Origin: Hyaloraphidium curvatum
Taxonomy: Eukaryota > Monoblepharomycota > Hyaloraphidiomycetes > Hyaloraphidiales > Hyaloraphidiaceae
Assembly (NCBI GenBank): GCA_025558095.1
Contig: JAIVFI010000020.1
Coordinates: 1 to 64,000, forward strand
Reading direction: 5' to 3'
DNA: 64,000 bases
The translations under genes were made by a program, and so were the position numbers. The stretch's first letter is position 1. Each line of letters opens with the position of its first letter. The notes below the pieces were generated by a model. That model was not told the origin of the DNA. It saw only the letters and a program-made list of their open reading frames with translations, and ran no database searches. Of this stretch, positions 29,992 through 39,843 are shown one piece after another.

Positions 29992-30921
29992 TCAGGGAAA
30001 GATGACGATCTGGATCCCGGCGTGCTCGACAACGAGCTCAGATCCCTTCGAAAGCCCGAGATCCCGGATCATCTTGTCGTCCGACAGGACCGAGCCGTCC
30101 ACCTTGAGCCTCACGAATCCGAGGGTATCGAATGCTGGGGAAACAGGGTTACTTGGTCGGGTGCGACAGACGGAGCGTTCGGCCAACGCACGCTTCAGGT
30201 CATCGACCAGCCAACGGAGCTCGCGGACGGAAAGCGAAGGGGAGACGGCCAGATCCTCGGTCCTGGCGACGGTTTCGGGAGCTTTCTCCTCGCGGACTGT
30301 TGGAATCTGGGGTTAATGAGATCCTGTGCGTTGCCGACGGATGGTGCTCACTGGAAAGTTTGATCGTGAAGCTGCCCTCCTCGTCGTCGGTAATGGTCTG
30401 GCGTGCACGGAGCACCATTTCCTCCCTCGTCATCTCCTTCGCCTGCAACCGCAGCTCGAACGGCATTGATCCGGCGGCCGACAGCGAGACCAGGTCGTCC
30501 AGGACCTCGGGCGGCGTCGACAGGGGGATGCGGAAACGAGGCTGGTGGTAGTCCTCGACCAAATGGCATTTTCCATCGCCCGTCCTGACGAGCTGGCCCC
30601 CGTGTCTTCGGTAAGCTTCGTGCACGGGAGGGCGGTTTCGCACCACCTCACATGTAGCTCGTCGAGCCCGCTGCGCGCCTCCAGCACCCCGGCCCTCCCC
30701 TCGTCAAAGTACGCCGAGAGCGGCTTGCCCGGGTCGAGCTTGTTGAACGTGATGTAGAGCGCCTGCTCCGCCGGGTGCACGTCGAATGTCGGGTGCTGCC
30801 GCACGAAGTCCGCCACCGCGGCGCCGACGATGGCCGCCGCGCTGCGCTGGGCGGCTCTGTCGGAGATGTCGACAAAGTCGACGCCGCGAACGGAGGCCAC
30901 GCGGACTCGCAAGGGCGCCAT
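29992..30921 (-). CDS. Hypothetical protein with C-terminal ubiquitin-like segment, two introns
   Basis: 271 residues in three exons (30652-30921, 30352-30592, 29992-30296). Introns are 30593-30651 (59 bp) and 30297-30351 (55 bp), both GTGAG...CAG, and the frame is kept throughout. Exon 1 is MAPLRVRVASVRGVDFVDIS, with HPAEQALYITFNKLDPGKPL. Exon 2 has PPEVLDDLVSLSAAGSMPFE and ARQTITDDEEGSFTIKL. Exon 3 ends LGFVRLKVDGSVLSDDKMIR, DLGLSKGSELVVEHAGIQIV, IFP. The VDGSVLSDDKMIRDLGLSKG segment resembles the second half of ubiquitin-like domains (strand, 'L.D...I.DLGL..G..L.V'). The function is unknown. It is divergent from intact family member copy 11 (156 bp apart), which may share its promoter region. 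Confidence 0.6.
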
Positions 30922-31077
30922 CCTGGGGCAGCAGAGCGGAGTTGATGGGGGGGACGCCAGCCCCGCGAAAAGTCGGCGCTTCAGCTCTCCCCGGCCGGCA
31001 CGAATAGCTCCATATCTCTCCTAAAAGGGCACAATCGACGGAAAAGAGCTCCAGGAGACGCGAGAGCCGGGCCCGCG

Positions 31078-32307
31078 ATGTTCTCCCTGTTGCGCCAACG
31101 CGTGCTGGCGGCCGGCGCGGCTCCCGTGTTGGTCGCCGCCGCAGAGGGGAACGTGGACCTGCTGCGGGAGATTGTGCCGTTGCCGGACGATCCAGAGAGA
31201 GTAGACCGGCTGGCAGCGCTGGGTGTCGCAACATTCTTCGAGCCGGATTTACGCGCGTCATTCGTGGGCAGAGTCGGTTGGTCGGCAACCGACGTGGCCG
31301 CTGCAGGCGGACACGTGGGCTTCCTCGCGGCGTGGGAAGAGCAGGTCGGTCCGTTTGCTCTGGAAAACGCGTTCGTTGCCGCGTTGGTCTGCTTCGCCGA
31401 CACCACTCTCGCCTGGATGTTGGAGAAAGCGGCTGGACTGTCCGACGGTGCCGCCCCGGGCACATGGCTGGGTTCTCTGCGAAACCAGGCAGCTGCGAAA
31501 TGGTACCTCCTGTGTCTGGCTCGGGGCGACTACGAGATGCACGAAGAACGGTGGCCGGATCGGGTGTTGGATGACTCAGAACTCGAAGCCAGCAAAGAAG
31601 CCTGTCGACGATGCTATCGCACTCTGTTTGAGCGGCTCTTCACCGGCTTTGCGACCTATCCCACCATCGAGGACCAGTTCCTTGAAGGCAGCGTAGAGAC
31701 GGCACTTCTTTTTTCCGGTGGCCTTGTGACGTACGGTTCGATCGACGACCCCAAGACTCGTCGCGAGTGCCATGCTTGGTTCGGCGACGAAAAGATCGGG
31801 GACTGGTTCCACCCCACCCTCTTCGAAATGATGCTCGACGAGGGTGTCATCGTCGCGGACGACGACCTGCTCACCACGTGCGTCGGCTTCGGCGGGGGCA
31901 TGGCGATGTACTACACCGACGGCGGACCAGTGGGCGGCGAGTTCCCCGGACGGCGGCACCTCTTCCTGTGCCTCCACTTGGTCTTCCGGCGCGCGTCGGC
32001 CGCCGGCTTCCCGCCGACAGCAGAACACCTCGCCTGGCTCCTCTCTTCGATCTACGAGTCCGAGGCGCCGCACAGGTGCCTGCGCAGCCTGGTCCTGCTG
32101 CTGCTCTTCTACGAAGGCCCGAAGCCGGGAGAGAGGCTAGACAGGTCGACAAAGGAAAATGCCGAGAAGCGATACCGGGGCCTGGTGGAGGACGTGCTCG
32201 AGGTCGCGAGGTGGAGGCGGTGGATCGACAGGGGCTCGCTCGGCGGGCTTCCTCCGGAGCTCACGCAGGAGATCATGTTCCGGACGTGGATCGAGATGCT
32301 GCGATGA
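31078..32307 (+). CDS. Ankyrin-like/F-box-like family protein, the only intact copy (copy 11)
   Basis: 409 residues, uninterrupted from MFSLLRQRVLAAGAAPVLVA to TGA at 32305-32307. Residues 15-40 (PVLVAAAEGNVDLLREIVP) and 70-130 (WSATDVAAAGGHVGFLAAWE, ALVCFADTTLAWMLEKAA) form the ankyrin-like part. Then come ACRRCYRTLFERLFTGFATY, PTIEDQFLEG and a shortened middle: about 45 residues seen in paralogues between GPTARTW and RLLLD are replaced by ECHAWFGDEKIGDWFHPTLF. The C-terminal part has GRRHLFLCLHLVFRRASAAG, CLRSLVLLLLFYEGP, VEDVLEVARWRRWI and SLGGLPPELTQEIMFRTWIE. LPPEL..EI is typical of the first F-box helix but sits at the extreme C-terminus. No signal or TM segment. Function unknown. Confidence 0.75.
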   Translation: MFSLLRQRVLAAGAAPVLVAAAEGNVDLLREIVPLPDDPERVDRLAALGVATFFEPDLRASFVGRVGWSATDVAAAGGHVGFLAAWEEQVGPFALENAFVAALVCFADTTLAWMLEKAAGLSDGAAPGTWLGSLRNQAAAKWYLLCLARGDYEMHEERWPDRVLDDSELEASKEACRRCYRTLFERLFTGFATYPTIEDQFLEGSVETALLFSGGLVTYGSIDDPKTRRECHAWFGDEKIGDWFHPTLFEMMLDEGVIVADDDLLTTCVGFGGGMAMYYTDGGPVGGEFPGRRHLFLCLHLVFRRASAAGFPPTAEHLAWLLSSIYESEAPHRCLRSLVLLLLFYEGPKPGERLDRSTKENAEKRYRGLVEDVLEVARWRRWIDRGSLGGLPPELTQEIMFRTWIEMLR

Positions 32308-32329
32308 ACGTGCAAGTGTGGCTCTCGTT

Positions 32330-32490
32330 TCACTCGACTTGCAGTCCCCTTCCCGTCCTCCGCGGGGAACACCTTCGCCAACCACCCCGGCGCCTCCACC
32401 CCAGCCTCATCTAGAAAGGCCGCCAGCGCCCGCACCGAGTCCGCCAAAGGGAGATATTCCCTCCGCACCGCTTCGGGCCCCGCTGCCTCC
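32330..32490 (-). other. Possible gene relic (minus strand)
   Basis: A frame on the minus strand gives YLPLADSVRALAAFLDEAGV, EAPGWLAKVFPAEDG. It has amphipathic, protein-like composition and no start codon. It may be the tail of a lost gene or of an unannotated exon. I recognise no family. Confidence 0.25.
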
Positions 32491-32665
32491 GATGTGCAGG
32501 GTAATCTACTGCAGCTGGGGTTCCTACGATTGGCAGAAACTTACTGCTTCGATTATTTGGACGAATCGTTCTTGCAAATTGGTTTCAATGGGGTCTTCCC
32601 TATCAAAAGTTTGTATATCTGTTATGCAAACCTGCGGATGTATAAGAGGGAGCCCGAAAGGAGTG

Positions 32666-33974
32666 CTAAGCCTGCAGCCCGAGCCTCTTTGCCGCCGCAT
32701 CCGCCCCCTCCCGCATCGCCTTGAGCTTGGCAAACACCACGCCCGGCACCACGGGCGAAATCCCCGCCACCGTCTCGAACCCGCAGTCCGTCGCCGCCAT
32801 CACCGCCCGCGGGTCGCCCAGCGCCGTCGCCACCCTCTCCAGCGAATCCGCCACCGTCTCGGGGTGCTCGATGTAGCTCGTCGTCGTGTCGATGCACCCC
32901 ACGGCGAGCTTGGTGCCCGGCGCGGGGCGCTGCGACTCGAAAAGGCGCCACTCGTGCGCGTGCCGCGGGTTGGCGAGGGAGAGGAGCACGGTGCCGGCGC
33001 CGAGGCGCGAGATCTCGGGCCAGATGTCGGCGAGGGGGATGTCGAGGTCGTGCGGGCCGTTGTCTGCGCGTGGAGGGTGAGGAACGCATCCGTGGCGGCG
33101 ATGGGCGGCCGGCGTGGACCCACAGTTGCCGTAGCAGACATGGAGGCGGACGCGGTCGCGCGGGATGTGGCCGAGGGCGCGATCGATGGCCGAGATGACG
33201 ATGCGGATGAAGCCGAGGAACTCCGCGGTCGGACGGCCGTTGAACTTGATGTGGCGCTCGCCAGCAAGGTCGGGGGCGTCGATCTGGAGGAGGAAGCCGG
33301 CGTCGACGATGGCGCGCCACCTAGTGACATGCATGCGGGTAAGCAACAAAAGGATACAGCGCGCGTATGCAATCAACTCACTCCACGGAAAGGGCCTGCG
33401 CGAGGGCTTCAACGTAGGACTCGGTGTCCGGGTAGTGCTCGTTGGCCATGGCCGCCGCGAGCATGCCGGGAGACGGCGAGCTCATAAAGACGTCCTTGAA
33501 CACGGGCTTGCCCTCGTCCTTGCGCTTCTGCAGGATCCCCTTGAGGCGGGCGATTTCGGCATTGATCGCGCTCTGGTCCTTGTACTTCAGCGGCCCCGAG
33601 ACGACTGGCGGGGCCATGATGGTGCTCGTCGTCTTCTGGGTCTTTACCATGGCCATCAACCTCTGCAGGTGGTCGGGATATTTGAGCATGTCCCCGAACA
33701 TCCTCGGGGGGCTCGGTTTCCCCGCGGAGAACCCGTCCATGCGCCCGACGACGTAGGTGACGAAATCCTCCCTCCCTTGCTCTCCGTCGTTGCCGATGTC
33801 GACGCCGGCCTCGATCTGCCGGTCCACGACGGATTCGACGGCGCGCACGACGGCGGCCTCGAAATCCGCGGGAGACACGGCGTCGCCCGCGGTGCGCGCC
33901 GCAAACAAATCCACGAGCTCCTGCGGGCGGGGCAGGGAGCCGGCGTGCGTGGTCAGGATGCCGCCGGCCGACAT
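32666..33974 (-). CDS. Cobalamin-independent methionine synthase (MetE)-like protein, two introns
   Basis: 395 residues in three exons (33382-33974, 33124-33320, 32666-33063). Introns are 33321-33381 (61 bp) and 33064-33123 (60 bp), GT-AG. It starts MSAGGILTTHAGSLPRPQEL; TTHAGSLPRP is the usual opening of the MetE C-terminal-domain (COG0620) family. DIGNDGEQGREDFVTYV, VDAGFLLQIDAPDLA and the spliced LHVCYGN + YNGPHDLDIPL follow. LHVCYGN carries His and Cys matching Zn ligands of MetE, and AATDCGFET carries the third Cys. It is a single-domain enzyme, not full-length MetE (about 750). It likely transfers a methyl or related group through Zn-bound thiol chemistry; the substrate is unknown and methionine synthesis is not assured. 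Confidence 0.8.
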
Positions 33975-34440
33975 GGCTCTCCGAGCGTTCCTTTTGGCAC
34001 AGGGGTGGGTGGGATGCGTCGGAGCAGGCAGGCCGGCTCGGCGTCCGACGCCAAGAACCCGATCGGGTCTAGGCCAACGACTTCGGACCGAAGTCGAGAT
34101 TTTTGTCCCGAGGCCTTCGGCCCGAAAGTGGGTGAGCCCCGAAGCTCGGCCCGAGGGCGGGGCGGAAGATCCCTTTTGATTCGCCACTCGTTGCGACAAC
34201 CTTCGTTCGCTGCTTGCTCCTCTCGTCATCCAGGAGGAGACGCAGAATCCGTTAGAGGATAGTGTAAGCCTCATTTGAATTGATTGGTTTTCTCTGGCGC
34301 TTGGATGCGGAAGTTTCTGTGCCTGCGATGATTTCGGTGCGGGCGGCAAGCACCTGTCCCTTGCTCGGCGTCTGTCTCCCACCAAACTCAACTGCAAACC
34401 CGCACGTCCCCTGAGATCATTCGGGCATCTGCGACCGACA

Positions 34441-36530
34441 ATGAAGCTCGTCACCTACGTCGACGAGGCGTCCGCCGCCCCGCGACTCGGCGCCCTGTCG
34501 CGCGACGAGGCCGACGTCGTCGACCTGCAGCGCGCGGCCGAGTCCGTCCGCGGCAAGCCCGACCCGCGCTTCGCCGACATGATCGCCTTCCTTGAGGGCG
34601 GCGGGGCGGCGCGCTCCGAGGCCGCGGAGCTGCTTGAGAAGGCGGGCGACGCGTGCAAGGTCCCGGCCAAGGACGCCAAATTGCTCGCGCCCCTCCGGCC
34701 GCGCACGATGAGGGACACGGCGTGCTACGAGGGCCATCTCGTCAACTCGATCAAGTCGGGCATCATCATGCGGGGTGAGCAGCCCCCGGAGACCGTGAAG
34801 CTCCCCAAGGTGCGAACACCGACGCCTCTTCCGAAACCACGTCGCTGACTGCCGGCCAGATCTGGTACGAGCTGCCGCTCTTCTACAAGTCCAACCTCAA
34901 CTCGATCGTCGGCCCCGACGACGATGTCGCCTTCCCCGAGGGCGAGCGCTTCAAGGACTACGAGCTCGAGCTCGCCGTCGTCATCGGCAAGCAGGGCAAG
35001 AACATCCGCGCCAAAGACGCCATGTCGCACGTCGGCGGCTACACCATCTTCAACGACTTTTCCGCGCGCATGACGCAGCTCCGCGAGATGCCCTCCGAGT
35101 TCCACGTCGGCCCGGGGATCTCCAAGGACTTTGCCAACGGGCTCGGGCCGTGCCTCGTGACCCCCGACGCGTTCGATCCGGCGACCGCGGCGGCGGTCGT
35201 GAGGGTCAACGGCGAGGAGCGCAGCCGCGGCACCACGGGCGGCGCCTACCACACCATCGACCGCGTCATCGAGTACGTCTCTAACAACACGATGCTCTAC
35301 CCCGGCGACGTGATCGCCATGGGAACCATCGAGAACGGCGCGGGGCTGGAGCTGATGCGCCCGCTGGCCATCGGCGACACCGTGGAGCTCGAGGTCGAGG
35401 GTATCGGCGCGCTGCGCAACCGCATCGTCCCGCCCGAGGTGGCCAAGCTCACGAACCGGTTCGGCGTCTACAAGCGTTATGTGGTCGCCACCAAGGACGG
35501 CAAGTCGGACGTGGTGATCGACGACTACGCCGACGTCACCCGGTCCAAGTACGGCGACCTCTGGAAGGCCACCGAGATGCCCGCGCGCAAGTCGGCCACC
35601 GTCGAGGTCGACCAGGGCAACGAGCCCTTCGAGCACGAGGCTCCGCACGGCGGCTCCACCTTCCGCTACATCGAGATCAACCCCGACATGAAGAACCTCC
35701 CCGCGATGGCGGCCCTGCCCCCCGCGCGCAAGAAGTTCTTCCTCGACGTGATACAGGATCTGCACCGCGAGATCGGGACGCACTACATCCCGACGGAGGA
35801 GGACGTCGCGAAGCACCTGAGCGTGCACAAGACCGACTCGCTCAACCTGTTCGTGTGCCTGGGCGGGCTGGTCATCTCGATGAACGACGACGACGACATC
35901 GAGCTCAAGCCCGGGGACGCGTTCGTGCAGGTCGGGAGCATGCACGGGTGGAGCTTCAAGGGGGATCCGCCGTGCTACGTCGGCGGGCTCCTGGTGGACG
36001 GCGACCCCGCGACGCTGCTTCAGCTCGACGCCCCTCCCGTCGCCAAGCTCACCTCCAGCCTCAAGCGGTTCAAGCGCTACGTCTCGGCGACCCTCAAGAA
36101 CCCGAGCAAGGCCATCGGCCGCTCGCGCGTCGTGCTGGACGACTTTGCCCCGAACGAGGCCGAGCTCCGCGACGCATCGGGCAAGCACGTCGGCTGGGCC
36201 GGCGACATCTGGCGCACGCTGGGCCCGCAGGCCGACATGTCGTGCCGCGTGGACCCCGTGGACGGGCCGATGGCGGATGCGCCGCCCAGGGGGGGGATCA
36301 ACTACAGAATGGTCGAGCTGCTGCCGGGGGGGACGCTAGAGACCAACCCCGAGGCGGTCAACTACTGGTCGGTGATCAGGGGGGAGCTGACGGCGCGGAC
36401 GGACGGGAAGGCGGCGGTGCTCAAGGCACAGGAGCACCTGGTGCAGCTGCGGTCCAAGGTGCGGCTGGAGAACGCGGGCAAGGAGAACGTGCTTTTCGCG
36501 CACTTCATGCTGGATGCGGCGGCTCCGTAG
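34441..36530 (+). CDS. Fumarylacetoacetate hydrolase-family/bicupin fusion protein, one intron
   Basis: 679 residues. The intron at 34810-34859 (50 bp) joins ETVKLPK to IWYELPLFYKSNLNSIVGPD. Residues 1-330 are a full FAH-family module: MRDTACYEGHLVNS, YELELAVVIGKQGKNI (metal-binding Glu pair), GYTIFNDFSAR (Asp), LVTPDAFDP, GTTGGAYHTIDRVIEYVSNN. Residues 335-680 contain two similar halves, each opening KRYV..T and leading through a VV(I/L)DD element and (G/T)GG(S/I)..R..E(I/L) to a cupin barrel: LFVCLGGLVISMNDDDDIEL with HGWSFKG, then YWSVIRGELTARTDGKAAVL. FAH-family members are hydrolases, hydratases or decarboxylases of beta-keto acids; the cupins may be dioxygenase-like or structural. A role in aromatic or acid catabolism is plausible, not shown. 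Confidence 0.78.
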
Positions 36531-36598
36531 AGAGGACAGCGCACGGGCAAAAGAGAGAAGCAAACTCTAATCGATCTTGTCGCCCCAATCGTCAAACG

Positions 36599-37971
36599 TC
36601 AATCAGAGACTATGAGCACAGGCATCGATGGTGCCCACGGCGCTGTTTCGCCGGCAGCTACCAGTCCGCCCGAGGGCAAGTCCTCCGGATCCCTCGCGTA
36701 CGGCTCCCACGACACCTTGTCGGCCCCCAAGAGCCGTTCCCACAAGTGCGACTCTTCTCGCACAGCGTCCCTGACCGTCCGCGGGTCCCATGGCCTGCTG
36801 CGTCCGATCACGCAATCGGAGACAGAAAGCCACTTCCGAGCGAGCAGCGCTGCACATTCGCGTTCAAACGCGGCTCTCGAAAGGGCTGGCATGCCAGACA
36901 CCTCGACGGAATGCAGAGCCAGGCTCTGCGCACCCGATGGCCATCCTAAGAGCAGGTGCGTCGAGTCGAGGCCAGAGATCTTGAGCGACACCCCGGCCAG
37001 GTCGAGTGCCAGAACGGCCGTGTAGGTTTCGGGCGTGACGAGTGGATCGCTATGGCCCGCCCAGAGGTAGACGTCTCGCGGCCTGAATGTTGGTTCATGC
37101 CAGAGCTGGAGAATGCTGCCGAATGATCCTTGGAACGACCGGATCCGGGAAAGAATGCGCAACTGCGGATGCCGCACTGCACCCACGGCTTCGACCGGCC
37201 CAGACTCGATAAATGGCACAACCTCAAAGATGAAATCTTCGTCATCGATTCGTCCAGGCATTGCAAAGTCCACAGTCCTGAGGTTCGGCGCTGCGGCATC
37301 CACGGCCTCGAGCAGGCGCCAATCGATGCCTGACAACGAGAACAGCTTGAGGTGTTCCAGGCACGGCATCGTCGGAAACGATTCCAAATCAAGGAACCGC
37401 GACGTGAGGTCCAAACTCCGGAGTTTGTCGAACCGCCCCAAACGCAGCATCGCGAGCTCCCATTCGGTATGCAACTTGGCGGTCAGAAAACGCAGGCTGC
37501 CGGATAGCAGCACCATCGCCCGGAGTTGCACATCAAGTAGCTTGTTGGCGGATTGACCCCAGGGATGCGTCAAATAGTCGCGCGTGAGGTCCAGCGTCCG
37601 AACGTGCTCGCGGAGCGCAGTGCGCTCCAGGTGGTCCAACGCACGATCGGCTTGCCGCAGCCCCACGAGCTGAATTTGGTCAATCAGGCTGGCGTACTCC
37701 TCCCAGGTCAACATGACAGGGGCGGAAGAGCGCATGACCTTCCGAACGAAGGGCCTACAGAGAACGACGCGACAAAGACCGGAAGGAGCAGCTCCGCGGC
37801 GGCCCGTGACGCCAGCGCCATGTTCAGCAGGCCGCGCGACCGCGGTTTTAAGCATTTCGCGATCTCGACGAGGATTTCGTTGGGCACGCGCGGCGAGACG
37901 CTCGTGGCGGCAGACTCGTCGACCGCGGGCGTCGCGGCCGGTCCTTCGACACCTGCAGCGCTCCTTGCCAT
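36599..37971 (-). CDS. F-box protein, one apparent frameshift
   Basis: From MARSAAGVEGPAATPAVDES at 37971, the F-box is at residues 27-66: VPNEILVEIAKCLKPRSRGL, LNMALASRAAAELLLPV. Near 37745-37770 the coding frame shifts by one base. The other frame resumes with PFVRKVMRSSAPVMLTWEEY and stays open to TGA at 36599-36601. No acceptable intron fits the region. The C-terminal 370 residues have leucine-rich spacing (LREHVRTLDLTRDYL, LRSLDLTSRFLDL, CLEHLKLFSLSG, APNLRTVDFA), i.e. degenerate LRRs as in F-box/LRR substrate receptors of SCF ubiquitin ligases. It is either a base-call indel or a recent pseudogene. Confidence 0.6.
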
Positions 37972-38347
37972 CGCCCCGAACGAGTACGATCACAAAGATA
38001 TTGCTCCCGCCCGCTAGAGCAGGGCTGGGCCTCGTATCGGGGCGAGTTGGGGCGCGGTCCAGGTGCACCGACCGATGACTGGACATGCGACATGACACGC
38101 GACACCGACGCGGTATTGACAATGGGCCGCGAAATCACCTTGCAAAGCCATGGATCGTGAACCAGAAGAAGAGCTTTGGCATCCTCGTTGTACATCGACA
38201 CTCTCTTTATATATCGTTATCGAGCTTGATCTGGTCGTCGATATACGGCACGGGAAGACGCGACCCGCGTCCCAAATTCCGACCCTCCGAATCGCGCCCA
38301 ACAGACTGGCCCTCCCCACCCAGCTCCTCCGCCGCCTCTTCCGCGCC

Positions 38348-39240
38348 ATGCCACCCCCCATCAAGGCCGTCCTCGTCGACCTCTCCGGGTACGCGTTCCG
38401 CCCCGCACCCCCACCTCCACCTCCTAAACGACGCTTGCAGCACCCTCCACGTCGAGCACGACCCCACCCGCGACGCCATCGCCGCGCTCTCCCGCCTCCG
38501 CACGCGATGCGCTGTGCGGTTCGTCAGCAACACGTCCAAGGAGAGCTCGGGGTTCCTGCTGATGCGGCTGCACGCGATGGGGTTCGAGCTGGCGAGGGAG
38601 GAGCTGTTCACGAGCCTCGTGGCGACGCGGAGGGAGGTGGAGAGGAGGGGGGTGCGGCCCATGCTGTTGCTGGAACCGGAGGCGCTGGAGGACTTCGTGG
38701 GGATCGAGACGGACGCGCCCAACGCCGTCGTGGTGGGACTGGCCCCGAAATCGTTCCACTACGAGCGGCTATCCGAGGCCATGCGGGTGTTGCTGGACTC
38801 GGGGGGACCGATCATCGCGATACACAAGGGGAGGTACCTGGCGAGGAAGGACGGGCTGGCGATGGGGCCGGGGCCGTTTGTTCACGCGCTCGAGTGGGTC
38901 CCGCGTGCCCGTCGGGGCCACGTGGACGGGAAGCTGACTGCTCGTTCCCCTCGCGGCAAGGTACGCGACGGACCGCGAGGCCACGGTCGTCGGCAAGCCC
39001 TCCCCCGAGTTCTTCGCCTCGGTCCTGGCGGACCTCGGCGCGGCGCCCGAGGAGTGCGCGATGATCGGCGACGACGTGCGGGACGACGTCGGCGGCGCGA
39101 TGGCGGCGGGAATGAGGGGGATCCTGGTGCGCACGGGCAAGTACCGCGCTGGGGACGAGGCCGCGCACGGGGTGAACCCGACGGTGGTGGTGGCGGACTT
39201 TGCCGAGGCGGTGGATCTGATACTCGAGGGCAGGGTGTGA
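38348..39240 (+). CDS. HDHD2: HAD-superfamily phosphatase, HDHD2 orthologue, two introns
   Basis: 257 residues in three exons (38348-38388, 38441-38893, 38961-39240). Introns are 38389-38440 (52 bp) and 38894-38960 (67 bp). Exon 1 plus 2 gives KAVLVDLSGTLHVEHDPTRD. The DLSGT motif, with Ser in place of the usual second Asp, is characteristic of HDHD2. RFVSNTSKESSGFLL (motif II), RPMLLLEPEALEDF, AVVVGLAPKSFHYERL, IAIHKGRYLARKDGLAMGPG and, across intron 2, FVHALE + YATDREATVVGKPSPEFF follow. MIGDDVRDDVGGAMAAGMRG is motif IV. Similarity to vertebrate HDHD2 is strong along the whole length. A cytosolic Mg-dependent phosphatase is expected; the physiological substrate is not established. Confidence 0.88.
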
Positions 39241-39336
39241 CGGAATGTCGTGTTGGCCAGCTACCGCAAGCGAGCTGTCGTTTCAGAGTATCCACAGGGA
39301 TGAGAGGTATCCTTCGCTGACTCTCCCTGGAGCAGC

Positions 39337-39759
39337 TCATGCCGGCTCCGCTGCCGGTTGCCGCCTTGCGAGCCCGGCCTCGGCCGCCAGCCTCAAGTCC
39401 TCCGGCGTGCCCACCGGCAAGTCGACAATTGTCCTGGGGTCGGCGGCCAGCGCCTCCACAACGTGCTTCCACTTCCCGCCCACTGCCAGCCTCAACGGGG
39501 TCTGCCCATCCGGAGCCCGCGCGTTCGGGTCCGCCCTCCCGTCCTCCAGCAGCCTCCCGACCACCCTGTCGTGCCCGAAGAAGCACGCGCTCATCAGCGC
39601 CGTCCAGCCCTCGCGGTCGCGCGCGTCGGGGTCCACGTCGGTCCGCAGCAGGAGGGTGCGGAGGAGCGCGAGGTCGCCGCGGCGGCTCGCGTCGCGGAGG
39701 TCGCGCTCGGCGTCCTCGCGCGGAGGGATGGAATCCACAGGGCGTGTTGCGGGGCTCAT
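39337..39759 (-). CDS. Small ankyrin-repeat protein
   Basis: 140 residues from MSPATRPVDSIPPREDAERD. Two to three ankyrin repeats: AERDLRDASRRGDLALLRTL, LLRTDVDPDARDREGWTALM, SACFFGHDRVVGRLLEDGRA, DPNARAPDGQTPLRLAVGGK. The consensus D.EG.TALM.A...GH...V..LL is clear. The end (GTPEDLRLAAEAGLARRQPA) is a capping helix. Expected to act in protein binding; the partner is unknown. It is divergent from the F-box-like gene at 39844 with only 84 bp between starts. Confidence 0.75.
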   Translation of the reverse strand: MSPATRPVDSIPPREDAERDLRDASRRGDLALLRTLLLRTDVDPDARDREGWTALMSACFFGHDRVVGRLLEDGRADPNARAPDGQTPLRLAVGGKWKHVVEALAADPRTIVDLPVGTPEDLRLAAEAGLARRQPAAEPA

Positions 39760-39843
39760 CGGTCCACAGGAAGCGGCAATCGCGCCCAGGGCAGTCCCCG
39801 GGATCGAGTAAACAAGTCAACGACGGAAAGCCCTTGCCGTCCA

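Noticed and set aside
32109-32329. Minus-strand ORF overlapping the end of the intact family member
   Set aside because: It is the antisense of the conserved C-terminal motif; only the part beyond 32330 might have independent meaning.
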